Notes: generated by a model not told the origin, from the sequence alone. A stretch of 64,000 nt of DNA from JAJYIW01 sp963781665 (GCA_963781665.1 CAWAGA010000002.1:124001-188000), one strand, 5' to 3'; shown: positions 7,878 to 17,477, counted from the stretch's first letter. Made by a program: numbers and translations.

Positions 7878-9535
7878 TTGTCATACTCCGCAGCCAGTAT
7901 TTTAAACCGGCTAGGCATCATTCGCTTATATTCATCAAAGGTTGGGCTGCCTTTGGTCGAGGCGTATACCTGGATCGATTCGGCGATATCCTCATCAATT
8001 GAATTTGTGGCATATTTTGAAGGGGCAATCTTGTCTTTTTGCATGGCTTCTTTCCACTTGAGCCACTTCCCCTTCGTCGTATCCTGACCCCAGTTTTTAT
8101 ACGACCAGGTATGACCGGTTTCGTGCAGCAGGGTGCCGCGCTGGTAATTTTCGTTTGCCAGCTTCTTCGCCGTCTTATCCGGATAAATCGTTACGACGCC
8201 GGCGATACCTGACGTCATATATGAATGGAAATCAGGCGTTTTGTATTGCGTAGCCCAATAAGGGTCATCCGGATTTGTTACCGGTCCCAAAACGACCTCC
8301 GTGATCAGCTTTCTGACAGCCTTAGGTAGATAGGCTGCGGCATCCGCTGTCTGTACGACCGTGTGGTTGTGAAAACCCGGTGTAGGGGCTTTAGGCGCCA
8401 GGATGGGAACGTTGGCGCCATCTTTGAACTTGACAACCGTCTTTTCAGCGTCAGCTTTCTTGCCATGGAAGGCATAATCCTTGATAACCACTGCAGGGTC
8501 CATCGAATATTCAGCCTTGGGAGAAGTCACTTTTTCGTCAACAACAGAAGGGATCGCATTTTCAGATGTGATGATCGAACTGAGTACTTTTTTCTGACTG
8601 CGCTGGTCCAAACCCTTGACCTCTGTAAAACCACCTTTCAAGTAATCTCTGGCATTTTGAGATAACACTGACGTTTCACCGCCCAACATGGCGTCCAATC
8701 TGCCCTGGTCAGTCTTTCCAAGCTTCTCCCAACCTGGCAGTCCATGAACAGCTTTTAAGGCTGCGTTGGCATCGATGGGCGACAAATTGGGGGGCATCTC
8801 TTTGGTTTGAGGTTTATCGCCCCAGGCACTATCCCAGACAAGGATGATCGATGGTTTTACTTGCTTTCCCAGCGAAAGGTTTTCAAACAATACCAGGTTT
8901 GAGCCGAACGGCAATCCCCAACCTTTGAGGATCGTTCTGACCATCCCGCTATACGGCCCAATATTCGCCTCTTTTGCCAGGGTGGAATCACTTGTGAGGA
9001 TGACTGCATCGCTGGTGACGGCGGTATTTTTGGATAATTCAGTTTTTAACTCCGATTGAAGAGATAGAACTGCTTTCGACCGGCTGCTGGTTGCCGCTTC
9101 AGTATCAATCCAACCACCAAGAAGCTTAAGAATGGCGTGCAGCTTTGTCTTTTTTGTTGAATTGTCGGCTTTATCGCTGGTGAGTTTTTCATAAGCTTTG
9201 AGTTCGGACGCTACGGTCGTGAAAAATTCGCCGCTCTTCCCTTTTCGCCCAAATGACAGCCGGGTAGATTTCGTAAAATCTGTCGAAGAGACCAATCGTT
9301 GAATTCCAGGATCTGCAGCGCGACTGCCGATGCTGATAGCAGCCTGATTTCCATAACGTCGTTGAACTGCCAGGATATCTTTTTGGTTGAGGGCTTGCAA
9401 ATCACCCCCCATAATAAGATTTCCAGCTAATCCGGTCAAATCTCCAGGAATAGAAGTGTCTTTCGTCTTTTTCTTTTCAAGCGCGCCTGGATTTTCCGCT
9501 TTAGTCCGGTTATTTTTTGAGATTTTTTGGCTCAT
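7874..9535 (-). CDS. Putative zinc metallopeptidase with toxin/cargo-like architecture
   Basis: A 553-residue protein with no signal peptide. Residues 1-60 are hydrophilic and Lys-rich, followed by ILAVQRRYGNQA and GIQRLVSS. This QRR-GNQ type segment is often seen at the N-terminus of proteins associated with extracellular contractile injection systems. The middle is rich in Lys, Ser and Thr. The C-terminal domain holds HETGH (471-475), a variant HExxH zinc site, and a downstream Glu519 in SIDEDIAES that can serve as third ligand, as in gluzincins and lethal-factor-like toxins. It is preceded by a consensus promoter (9569-9596) and followed by a coupled 84-residue partner. No injection-system structural genes are in this window. 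Protease activity is well supported; the toxin or cargo role is inference. Confidence 0.75.
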   Translation of the reverse strand: MSQKISKNNRTKAENPGALEKKKTKDTSIPGDLTGLAGNLIMGGDLQALNQKDILAVQRRYGNQAAISIGSRAADPGIQRLVSSTDFTKSTRLSFGRKGKSGEFFTTVASELKAYEKLTSDKADNSTKKTKLHAILKLLGGWIDTEAATSSRSKAVLSLQSELKTELSKNTAVTSDAVILTSDSTLAKEANIGPYSGMVRTILKGWGLPFGSNLVLFENLSLGKQVKPSIILVWDSAWGDKPQTKEMPPNLSPIDANAALKAVHGLPGWEKLGKTDQGRLDAMLGGETSVLSQNARDYLKGGFTEVKGLDQRSQKKVLSSIITSENAIPSVVDEKVTSPKAEYSMDPAVVIKDYAFHGKKADAEKTVVKFKDGANVPILAPKAPTPGFHNHTVVQTADAAAYLPKAVRKLITEVVLGPVTNPDDPYWATQYKTPDFHSYMTSGIAGVVTIYPDKTAKKLANENYQRGTLLHETGHTWSYKNWGQDTTKGKWLKWKEAMQKDKIAPSKYATNSIDEDIAESIQVYASTKGSPTFDEYKRMMPSRFKILAAEYDK

Positions 9536-9568
9536 TTTTATTTCCCGAAAGAACTCTGCCTGTTATCA

Positions 9569-9596
9569 ATTATAGAGGGTTAATAATCACTGTCAA
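9569..9596 (-). promoter_or_regulatory. Consensus promoter of the metallopeptidase operon
   Basis: On the minus strand, a perfect -35 TTGACA (9596-9591) and a perfect -10 TATAAT (9574-9569) are separated by 16 bp and end about 33 bp before the ATG at 9535. This is one of the two strongest promoters seen in the window. Confidence 0.75.
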
Positions 9597-9659
9597 TTAT
9601 CAAAAACGAAAGGTTAGGCTTAAATTGTTTTTCCCTTGGACCCTACCTTTTGGACAAGA

Positions 9660-9678
9660 CCTGCCCCATGAAATGGGG
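9660..9678. repeat. Dispersed hairpin element shared with the 53-kb repeat array
   Basis: The reverse complement of these 19 bases is CCCCATTTCATGGGGCAGG, identical to a segment inside the tandem repeats at 53111-53590. It contains a CCCCAT / ATGGGG stem with a 3-base loop. It lies in the divergent intergenic region between the metallopeptidase and the TetR gene. Confidence 0.6.
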
Positions 9679-9705
9679 GTAAAACTTTCCCTACCTCTTT
9701 CCCCC

Positions 9706-9750
9706 TTTACAGAATTTGGATTTTATTGTAGCATAGGCTCGAATTTCGAG
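9706..9750 (+). promoter_or_regulatory. Promoter and TetR operator candidate for the exporter operon
   Basis: TTTACA (9706-9711), a 17-bp spacer and TAGCAT (9729-9734) form a fair promoter. Directly downstream is a perfect 13-nt palindrome, CTCGAATTTCGAG (9738-9750), and then a related, weaker copy (CTCGTATTTCGAA, 9758-9770). Placement between the -10 box and the tetR start fits autorepression by the TetR protein. Confidence 0.55.
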
Positions 9751-9790
9751 TGATTCCTCGTATTTCGAATAGATGCTCGATGGAGGTGTC

Positions 9791-10453
9791 ATGGACGACG
9801 ATCGATCTGCCAGTCACAGCGAAACGACCCGGCGTGAGCGCCGCATCCAACGCCAACGCTTGGATATCATGGATGCCGCCTCCAGCCTGTTCGCACTGAA
9901 TGGGTACGCCGCGACGACGACCAAAGACATCGCTGCAGCGGTCGATATCGGTGAGAGCACCCTTTACAGCTATTTTCCTGGCAAACAGGAAATCATGTTG
10001 GCAATCTTTGACGAGCAAAGCCGCCGGCTGGACGCCATCCTGGTCTCATTATCCGACCTGGACGATTTCCAATCCTACGTCGAATTCGTCGACACTCTGA
10101 CGGCTTCCTTGCTCGAGAAGGTCGATTACACCCGGGCGTTGATCGGAGAAGCCTGGATCAACGATCTCATCCTGAATGAATACGTGGTAAACCGAGGTGT
10201 AATTTTAACTGCCCACCTGGAAATGTTTATATCCCGGCGCATCGAAACAGGCGATTTCCGCAGCGTCGATGCGCGCATGGCTGCTCGCATCATTATTGCA
10301 ACATTTATTGGAGCGCTTATTCCTTATCTGCGAGGCGTGCAGGCGCCGCCCGACCCGGACGAACGCAAATTGTTATCCGAAGCTCTCGTCCGGATGATCG
10401 CCGACGGGATCGCCCAACACCCTCGAAAGTCTGAGTTCTCCGGACAGCCATGA
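9791..10453 (+). CDS. TetR/AcrR family transcriptional regulator
   Basis: A 220-residue repressor. The N-terminal helix-turn-helix is clear (AASSLFALNGYAATTTKDIA, then STLYSYFPGKQEIM). The C-terminal half is a helical ligand-binding domain. The start is placed at ATG 9791, with GGAGG four bases upstream, rather than the ATG at 9773, which has no ribosome binding site. It overlaps the next gene by 4 nt, so it heads the exporter operon and likely represses it until a substrate binds, as CecR does for ybhGFSR. A palindrome at 9738-9750 is the probable operator. Confidence 0.9.
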   Translation: MDDDRSASHSETTRRERRIQRQRLDIMDAASSLFALNGYAATTTKDIAAAVDIGESTLYSYFPGKQEIMLAIFDEQSRRLDAILVSLSDLDDFQSYVEFVDTLTASLLEKVDYTRALIGEAWINDLILNEYVVNRGVILTAHLEMFISRRIETGDFRSVDARMAARIIIATFIGALIPYLRGVQAPPDPDERKLLSEALVRMIADGIAQHPRKSEFSGQP

Positions 10454-11584
10454 TCCAACGCATTCTGGCGATCATTCAAAAAGAGTTTGCCCAGGCCTTA
10501 CGTGACCGGGCGACGATGCTCATCATGCTCACCATGCCCTTGATGCAGCTGGTGCTCTTCGGCTACGCCATCAGCACCCAGGTGCGCCACATCCCTACTG
10601 TCGTCGTCGATCAAAGCCTGGATTCGTACTCACGGGCTTACCTGAACGCAATGGTCAATTCCCAATACTTCGACGTCCTCGAAACCGCCCCTGACCAGGG
10701 GACCGCCGTTCAGGAGATCGACGCCGGACGAGTGCACGCGGCAATCGTAATCCCCCCCAATTTCGCAGAAGCCGTCCAACGCGGCAGCGCCCAGGTGTTG
10801 GTATTGGTTGACGGCTTGGATTTATTCACGTCGCAGTCGGCTTACAGCGCTGCCAACATCATCGGCGAAGCCTATGCGACTAAAATCGTCATGGATTCGG
10901 TCGACAAGGCCGGCGCTCAGGGTGCAGCCTTGACCATTCCAGCTTTAAACGCCCACATCCGCATCCTCTATAACCCGGACCTGAAAGATTTGTGGTTTAT
11001 CATCCCCGGCATGGCTGCCATGTTGCTGCAAACCCAAACGATCGTTCTGACCGCGGCTGCAGTGGTGCGCGAGCGGGAGACGGGCACAATCGAACAAATC
11101 CTGGTATCTCCGATCCGCCCCCTGGAGCTCATGCTGGGTAAGATCGTACCATACCTGTTTGTAGCCAGATTTCAACATGGCTACAATCATCGCCCTGGGC
11201 GTATTCCTGTTCCATGTCCCGTTCCAGGGAAGTATCTGGTTGTTCTCCATCCTATCGTTGATCTACGTTTTCAGCGGTCTGGGCCTGGGCCTGCTGATCT
11301 CAACTATTTCACAGAACCAGCGCCAGGTGCAGCAGTTGATCATGGGCATCATGACCACCAGCCTGATCCTGGGCGGGTTTATCTTTCCTCGCAACACCAT
11401 GCCCCAGGTGGTGCAGTGGTTGGGCAACCTGTTCCCCCTGACATATTTCATCCCTATATCGAGGGGGATCATCATCCGCGGAGCGGGATTATCGGTGATG
11501 ACCGGGGAGGTGCTGGCGTTGATCGCCTACATCATCGTCATACTTTTCCTGGCGACCCGGGCTTTCCGCGAAAGGTTGGAGTAG
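10450..11584 (+). pseudogene. ABC-2 type permease, first copy, broken by one extra base
   Basis: The reading frame begins at ATG 10450 with a normal ABC-2 (YbhS/YbhR-like) permease: an N-terminal membrane helix, a large periplasmic domain, and the VRERETGTIEQ motif. After LGKIVPYLFVA the frame is lost. The rest of the permease (FNMATIIALGVFLFHVPFQG onwards) continues in the +1 frame to the stop at 11582-11584. Ignoring one base near 11167 gives a permease of about 377 residues that aligns without a gap to the intact paralogue at 11586-12734. Either the gene is inactive or the base is a sequencing/assembly error. If intact, it would form a heterodimeric export channel with its paralogue. Confidence 0.85.
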
Positions 11585-11585
11585 G

Positions 11586-12734
11586 ATGGCATCCGCTTTC
11601 CAACGCTTGCGTGCCCTGACGTATAAGGAGACCATGCAGCTGCTGCGTGACCGGCGGACGTTGATGTATTTCTTCCTCCTGCCGGCGATCCAGCTGCTCC
11701 TATTCGCCTACGCAGTTTCGTTGACGGTCTATCACCTGCCGACGGTGCTGGTAGACCAGAGCCTGGACTCCCGCAGCCTGGATTTTGTGCACGCCCTGGA
11801 AAGCTCGAGCTATTTCGATATTGTTTCGATTGCCAAGAACGAGCAGGAAGTCATCGCGGCGATCAACGCCGGACAAGCCAAAGCCGGTATCGTCATCCCG
11901 CCTAACCTGCTGACCGAGGTTGAACGCAGTAACGGCAGCGTCCTCATCCTCCTCGACGGCTCCGATTCGTTCAGCGTATCCTCAGGATATACCGCCGCTT
12001 CGATCATCGCTCAGAAATATTCTCTGGATCTGGCGGTTGAAAAAGTCAACCAGGCCGGGATGAACAGCCCGCTCAGCTCGACGAGCGGCGAGCCGGTTGT
12101 GACCGAGACCCGGGTGCTATACAATCCGGATATTAAAGACCTGGTGTTTATTCTGCCAGGCTTGATCGCCTTGATCATGCAGATCATCATCGTCGCCCAT
12201 GCTGCCGTCGCAGTCGTGCGCGAGCGGGAAGTCGGCACCCTCGAACAGCTCCTGGCTACGCCCATGCGCCCGCTCGAGATGATCGTCGCCAAGCTGATCC
12301 CAGGTCTGGTCGTGGTCATGCTCGACCTGGCCTTTATCCTGGTCCTGGGCGTTTACTGGTTCAAGGTACCATTCCAGGGCAATATTTTCCTCTTCGCCAT
12401 TCTGTCCATCCTCTTCATCATTTCCGGAATGGGAATGGGGTTGCTCATCTCAACCTTCTCAAAAAACCAGCGCCAGGCCCAACAGTTCAGCGCAGTGTTG
12501 AACCTATTCTCTATGCTCTTGACCGGCTTCATCTACCCCCGTACCACCATGCCTATCTGGGCCCAAGGCATCGGTGACTTGATCCCACTCACCTACTTTA
12601 TCCGCATTATCCGCGGCATTATCACCAAAGGGATCGGCATCACGTTCTTGTGGACCGATGCCCTGGCCCTGGTCGTCTATTCTCTGGTCGCCCTGGTCCT
12701 TTCGGCTGTCATAGCCAAGAAGAGGTTAGATTGA
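11586..12734 (+). CDS. ABC-2 type permease, second copy (YbhR/YbhS-like)
   Basis: A 382-residue inner-membrane protein: one N-terminal transmembrane helix, an extracytoplasmic domain (about residues 45-180), then five membrane segments. The motif VVREREVGTLEQLLATP is typical of ABC-2 multidrug exporters. It starts 1 bp after the stop of the broken first permease, and its ends and motifs match that copy closely, so the pair arose by duplication. It would partner with the ATPases and the HlyD lipoprotein downstream to export drugs or lipophilic compounds; the substrate is unknown. Confidence 0.9.
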   Translation: MASAFQRLRALTYKETMQLLRDRRTLMYFFLLPAIQLLLFAYAVSLTVYHLPTVLVDQSLDSRSLDFVHALESSSYFDIVSIAKNEQEVIAAINAGQAKAGIVIPPNLLTEVERSNGSVLILLDGSDSFSVSSGYTAASIIAQKYSLDLAVEKVNQAGMNSPLSSTSGEPVVTETRVLYNPDIKDLVFILPGLIALIMQIIIVAHAAVAVVREREVGTLEQLLATPMRPLEMIVAKLIPGLVVVMLDLAFILVLGVYWFKVPFQGNIFLFAILSILFIISGMGMGLLISTFSKNQRQAQQFSAVLNLFSMLLTGFIYPRTTMPIWAQGIGDLIPLTYFIRIIRGIITKGIGITFLWTDALALVVYSLVALVLSAVIAKKRLD

Positions 12735-12735
12735 A

Positions 12736-13696
12736 ATGGCAACCGAGCTGACGATTTTTGCCGATGGATTGGTCAAACGCTTCAAGGGCCACGGCGTGCC
12801 CGTTACCGCCGTCGACCATATCCACCTGGAGGTCAACCGTGGCGAAACCTACGGCCTGATCGGTCCGGACGGGGCCGGCAAGAGCACCACCACACGGGTG
12901 ATTCTGGGATTGTTACGCCGGGATGAGGGCCAGAGCACGGTGCTGGGGTTCGATTCGATGCGCCAGCTTTACAAGATTCTGTGAATCTGCCGGCTATATC
13001 GCCCAACAGTTCGCTTTACCAGCCGACCTGACGGTGATGGAAAACATGCGCTTATTCGCCGACCTGCATGGGATTTCTGCAGCCAGGCAGAAGGCTGGCA
13101 TACCCGAGCTGTTGAAATTTGCCGGCCTGACCGATTTTAGATCTCGCCCGGCTGGAATGCTTTCCGGGGGGATGAAAAAGAAACTGGCTTTGGCCTGCAG
13201 CCTGATCCACGAACCGGAAGTGGTCATGCTGGATGAGCCCACCCTGGGCGTCGACCCGGTCAGCCGGAGAGAATTTTGGTCTCTTCTGGGCCGCCTCAGA
13301 GCCGAACGAGGGCTCACCATTTTCGTTTGCACCCCCTATATGGACGAAGCCGAGCGCTGCACCCGGGTTGGCTTGATCTACAAAGGAAAATTGATTGCCA
13401 ACGATACCCCGGCAGCCATCAAATCCCTGGTCCCCGGAAGGCTGTTGGAATTGACTCCTTCAAGGTTCGTCCCGGCCCGCAACCTGGTCGAAAAGATGGA
13501 GGGGATCCTTGAAGTGCAAACCTATGGCGCCATGCTGCACCTGTTTGTCGATAACCTCTCTTTGCGACAGCGTCAAATCGAATCTGTCTTGAAAGCCGAA
13601 GGGATTGCATGCAGCGGGATGCGCGAAATCCAACCGCGCATGGAAGAAGCCTTTATCAGCCTGGTCAGGCGGCAAGAGCAGGCCAACCATGGATGA
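12736..13696 (+). pseudogene. ABC transporter ATPase, first copy, broken by one extra base
   Basis: From ATG 12736 the Walker A region is read (GLIGPDGAGKSTTT), then the frame meets TGA at 12982-12984 after LYKIL. The remaining ATPase continues in the +1 frame: ESAGYIAQQFALP with the Q-loop, the signature LSGGMKKKLALACSLIHEP, Walker B (VVMLDEPTLGVDP) and a C-terminal domain. Leaving out one T at 12982 gives LYKILESAGYIAQQF and a continuous protein of about 319 residues. Walker A reads GPDGAGKS rather than GPNGAGKS; the H-loop reads CTPYMDEAER, with Pro-Tyr where most ABC ATPases have His (the second copy has THYMDEAEL), so this copy may be the non-canonical site even if the frame is intact. 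Confidence 0.85.
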
Positions 13697-14702
13697 TCGC
13701 CGTAAATCCCTTGCTCCAAAGGACCTTTCGCCGGAAGACCCGATCGTGGTCGAAGACCTGGTGAAGAAATTCGGCGATTTCGTAGCTGTCGACCAGGTTA
13801 GCTTCAGTGTCCATGCGGGCGAGGTTTTTGGCTGGTTGGGGCCAAACGGTGCTGGAAAGACGACCACCATTCGCATGCTGTTGGGCCTGCTTAAACCAAC
13901 CGCCGGAAAGCTGCGGGTACTGGGTTACGACCCGGTCACCCAATCCAAAACCATGCAGGCCAGGGTCGGGTATATGTCTCAGCTCTTCACCCTTTACAAC
14001 GACCTCACAGCCCTGGAAAACATTCGTTTTTATGGCAAAGTCTATGGTCTCTCACGCGAAGAACTGCACAAGCGCGAGGTGGAAATTATCCAGATGGCCG
14101 GGTTAGAAGGCCGCGAGCATACTCTGACCTCCAACCTTTCCGGAGGTTGGAAACAGCGCCTGGCGCTCGGCTGTGCCATCGTCCATAACCCCAAGGTGGT
14201 GTTCCTGGATGAGCCGACTGCCGGAGTCGATCCGATCAGCCGCAGGGATTTCTGGGGCCTGATTTATTCGATGGCGAAGAAAGGTATGACCGTGCTTGTA
14301 ACCACCCATTATATGGATGAAGCTGAGCTCTGCCAACGGGTAGGCTTCATCAGCCATGGGAAGTTGGTCGCCCTGGATACACCTGACTGCTTGAAGAAAA
14401 CCCAGATGCACGGCCAGGTATTAGAGATCACGACAGCCGATCCAGACCGGGCAATGCGGGTATTGAAGGACGCTCAAGACCAGGCCGTCCAAAAAGGGCT
14501 GGTCCCATTCGAGGAAATTGCCCTATACGGCGCCCAAATCCACGCGGTGGTCCCGGATGCAGCCCGCTATCGCCGACCCGTCAGGCAGTTATTGACTGGT
14601 GCAGGCATAGAGGTCGCGAATATCGAATGGATTGCCCCAACCCTGGAAGACGTATTCATTTCAGCGGTGAAACAGGCCGGCTCGACCAACAGCGGCAAGT
14701 AA
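13689..14702 (+). CDS. ABC transporter ATPase, second copy (YbhF-like)
   Basis: A 337-residue ATPase. It carries Walker A (GWLGPNGAGKTTTI), Q-loop, signature (NLSGGWKQRLALGCAIVHNP), Walker B (VVFLDEPTAGVDP) and the H-loop His in TTHYMDEAEL, then the C-terminal extension of drug-exporter ATPases. The start is ATG 13689, overlapping the end of the first ATPase by 8 nt; the frame is open 28 codons further upstream without a better start. It energises the two ABC-2 permeases. In E. coli YbhF both nucleotide-binding domains are one polypeptide; here they are two genes. Confidence 0.93.
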   Translation: MDDRRKSLAPKDLSPEDPIVVEDLVKKFGDFVAVDQVSFSVHAGEVFGWLGPNGAGKTTTIRMLLGLLKPTAGKLRVLGYDPVTQSKTMQARVGYMSQLFTLYNDLTALENIRFYGKVYGLSREELHKREVEIIQMAGLEGREHTLTSNLSGGWKQRLALGCAIVHNPKVVFLDEPTAGVDPISRRDFWGLIYSMAKKGMTVLVTTHYMDEAELCQRVGFISHGKLVALDTPDCLKKTQMHGQVLEITTADPDRAMRVLKDAQDQAVQKGLVPFEEIALYGAQIHAVVPDAARYRRPVRQLLTGAGIEVANIEWIAPTLEDVFISAVKQAGSTNSGK

Positions 14703-14795
14703 TAATCCAAAATTACGAAATATATCGATGATTTGCTTAACACAAATTACTTTTGGCACGAAGGACCGTTTTATCAGCTTGAACGGAGGAAAGCG

Positions 14796-16127
14796 ATGAA
14801 CCTGAAGACATTTCCAATCATTTTTTCCAGCCTTTTATTGGCCGGCTGCAGCGCTCTCGGGATCGGCAGCCCGGCTACCAATAGCAGCGCATTAAAAGCA
14901 TCGGGGACAATATCCGCCGTGACCATCCAGGTCGCCCCTGAAATTGGCGGAAAGATCAGCGCCATAAACTTCAACAAGGGAGCCAGCGTCAAAGCAGGAG
15001 ACGTGCTTTTTACGATGGATGACCAGCTTTACCAGGCTCAGATGGACCAGGCAAATGCGGCGGTTAACGTAGCGCAGGCCGGTCTGGACCTGGCCAACCA
15101 GAAACTGGCCAACGTTCAGGCACAGTATGACCAGGCCTCGCTGGCAGCCGAAATGCAAGACCAGGCCAACCACACAGCCGCCTGGCAGGCCACCCAGGAC
15201 AACAAAATCAACCTGCCGCCCTGGTACTTCTCGAAAACCGAACAAATTGCCGCACTACAGGCCCAGGTGACACTCGAGAAAAGCAACCTGGCTGCCGAAC
15301 AGGCTAACCTTGACCAGACCCTGAAAGACGCCAGTAACCAGGATTTTGTCGCCGTTGAAAAACGACTCCTCCAGGCTCAACAGGCATATACCATCGCCAA
15401 TCAGACCCTCACCGAAGCCAAAGCCGCAAAGGATAACACCAACCTTCAAAATGCCGCTCAAAAAGACCTGGATGCTGCCCAATCGGATTTGGATGCAGCC
15501 CAGAAAAACTACGATCAAATCCTGACCACCGACGCCGCCAATAACGTTATTGAAGCACGCGCTCGCCTGGCCGTCGCCCAGGAAACGTTAAATAATACCC
15601 GCGATGCGCTAAACAAATTAATGACTGGCAACCAGGCCTTGACTGTCCAGATTGCTTCAACAGCCTTGGATGAGGCAAAAGCGGGAGTCACCCAGGCCCA
15701 ATCAGCTTTGGCTCAAGCCCAGTCCGCTGTGAATTTGATCAAGGTGCAAATAAGCAAACTGACCGTCTCAGCACCGGTGGCTGGCGTGGTCCTCTCACGC
15801 CCGCTCAATGCCGGTGAAATAGCTGCGGCAGGGGCAACCGTGATTGAAATCGGATCGTTGGACCAGGTGACATTGGGAGTATACATCCCGGAAAGCCAGT
15901 ACGGCCAGATCCAATTAGGTCAGTCGGTCGACGTCAGCGCCGATTCTTTTCCTGGTAAAACTTTTACCGGAAAAGTAACCTACATCTCCGACCAGGCGGA
16001 ATTCACACCACGCAACGTGCAGACCGTCGACAGCCGCAGCACCACCGTCTACTTGGTCGAGGTTACATTACCAAACAGCGACCATTCCTTAAAACCGGGT
16101 ATGCCGGCCGATGCGACTTTCAAATAG
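14796..16127 (+). CDS. HlyD/YbhG-type membrane fusion lipoprotein
   Basis: A 443-residue periplasmic adaptor. The start at ATG 14796 is preceded by GGAGGA; upstream codons in the same frame do not encode a signal. The signal ends in LAGC (Cys about 18), so the protein is lipid-anchored. A biotinyl-lipoyl-like domain (VAPEIGGKISAINFNKGASV) is followed by a very long Ala/Gln/Asn-rich coiled coil (about residues 80-310), then a second lipoyl half and beta-barrel (VTLGVYIPESQYGQI). It completes the exporter operon. The long hairpin suggests it reaches across a cell-wall space; whether there is an outer-membrane partner is not shown. Confidence 0.88.
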   Translation: MNLKTFPIIFSSLLLAGCSALGIGSPATNSSALKASGTISAVTIQVAPEIGGKISAINFNKGASVKAGDVLFTMDDQLYQAQMDQANAAVNVAQAGLDLANQKLANVQAQYDQASLAAEMQDQANHTAAWQATQDNKINLPPWYFSKTEQIAALQAQVTLEKSNLAAEQANLDQTLKDASNQDFVAVEKRLLQAQQAYTIANQTLTEAKAAKDNTNLQNAAQKDLDAAQSDLDAAQKNYDQILTTDAANNVIEARARLAVAQETLNNTRDALNKLMTGNQALTVQIASTALDEAKAGVTQAQSALAQAQSAVNLIKVQISKLTVSAPVAGVVLSRPLNAGEIAAAGATVIEIGSLDQVTLGVYIPESQYGQIQLGQSVDVSADSFPGKTFTGKVTYISDQAEFTPRNVQTVDSRSTTVYLVEVTLPNSDHSLKPGMPADATFK

Positions 16128-16184
16128 GGATCAGCTTCAGGGGGAAAAGAGATGCGGGAAATGCATCAGTAGAAGGGGCACATT

Positions 16185-16219
16185 CAAAGCCACGGTTTCT
16201 TGGAGAAGCCGTGGCTTTG
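16185..16219. terminator. Hairpin between convergent genes
   Basis: A perfect 11-bp stem, CAAAGCCACGG / CCGTGGCTTTG, with a 13-nt loop, lies between the end of the exporter operon and the convergent isoprenoid-synthase-like gene. There is no long T-tract on either strand, so it is a probable but not classical bidirectional terminator. Confidence 0.55.
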
Positions 16220-16225
16220 TAGTGA

Positions 16226-17477
16226 TCAACTGGCGAGTTCGAGTAATTTACCCATCGTGATTTTATAGCGGTCCAGTCGGTGGCGCTGCCCGTTCAACCT
16301 GTAAAACCGGAAAGGAAGGAATTTCTCGAGCTGTGAAAGATACGCCCGCGAATAATACCGGCTGTTGCGCCCGGCCGCGTCGATCAAGATCAGCTCGATC
16401 CCCCGCGAAAAGAGCTCTTTGACTGTGACGACGTCTGGCCCTTCGAAGCTGTCCATGCAGGTCAGAACGTTGGATGAAAAATGAAACGTGCGGTTGGTCA
16501 CCACATCCAAAGGCCAATGGTGGGCGCTCAAGGCAAAAACCGTGTTCAGCCCGGCTTTCATATCGCGTTGGACGTCTTCCTGGTCATCCATGAGCTGGGT
16601 GAGGACTCCATAACCGAACATGAAATCCTCTTTGAGCTTCATTTAAATCTCCAGCAACCAGGTAGCCATCTGCAAGGACGGCCGTACCGCCCTTTTCGAT
16701 CGAAATACCTAATACGTCGACTTCATAAGGCGATGCTTCGGCCTTGATCAGGCTCAAACTCCGGGTCTGCGCTTCCTGGATTGCCGCTAACAATTCGTAG
16801 ACCAGCGGGAAGGTTGCGCGTTCGAACTGGCCTTCGACCCTTTCGATCAACTGCCAGATCATTTCTTCCGCCTGGTTGGTAGGCTGTACCTCATCACCCG
16901 CCAAACGCAGGCTGAATCGCTGGTTGAAATCGAGCTTAACCTGGGGCGATATCGAAGGATCGTCCAGGTAATTGTCGGTATAAGGATACAGCATGCTGTA
17001 AGCGAAGACCGCCTGGGTGAGTTCAACCGGGATGCCCAATAAAAGCTGCATAAAATTCATCGACCAGACGTTGCGGCTGGCCTGGTAAATGTCGTCGTTT
17101 GAAATACCCGGGTCGAAGGTGCGGGCCTGGTTGGAAAATTCGAGAGAAATTTCAGCCAGCCGGTATTTGCGGATGATATCCAAATGGCGCTGCTCAAATC
17201 CCAGCGTGCTCAGGGCAAACGTTTCGGCATCCTTCAGCAGCGCATCCCGAGCCTGTAAGCGTTCCTCGTGAGAACGGTAGGCGCGTTTCAAGGTTGCCAG
17301 CAGATTATCCGTCAGGTGGTTTAACCCGATCCCGTTAATACGCTGTTCCTGCTGGCTTATCGCCGGGGATAAGAGTGGAAAATCCTGGTTACTTCCCCAC
17401 CACAAGCCGGTATAGTACTGCGTTAGATCCTGCACGATTTCAGGTATTGAAGGAGTTGGTCCCCAATTTTCTGGCAT
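16226..17477 (-). pseudogene. Class 1 isoprenoid-synthase-like protein, frameshifted
   Basis: The first frame starts at ATG 17477 (MPENWGPTPS) and encodes a helical protein with an aspartate-rich motif DNYLDD. After DLNEAQR the frame shifts at about 16628: one extra G separates it from DFMFGYGVLTQLMDDQEDVQRD, which contains a second Asp-rich motif and runs to 16226. Joined, it is about 416 residues. The two Asp-rich motifs resemble the paired metal-binding sites of trans-prenyl transferases and terpene/squalene synthases, but the rest is divergent and I cannot assign a substrate. No ribosome binding site precedes the ATG. It diverges from the metallophosphatase gene, with 96 bp between the starts. 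Confidence 0.55.

Noticed and set aside
7623..9535. Complete contractile injection system or type VI locus
   Set aside because: No sheath, tube, baseplate or AAA+ genes are present; only a cargo-like protein and a small partner are seen.
11177..11584. A separate small permease gene
   Set aside because: It is the C-terminal part of the preceding permease in a shifted frame; joining the frames aligns with the paralogue without a gap.
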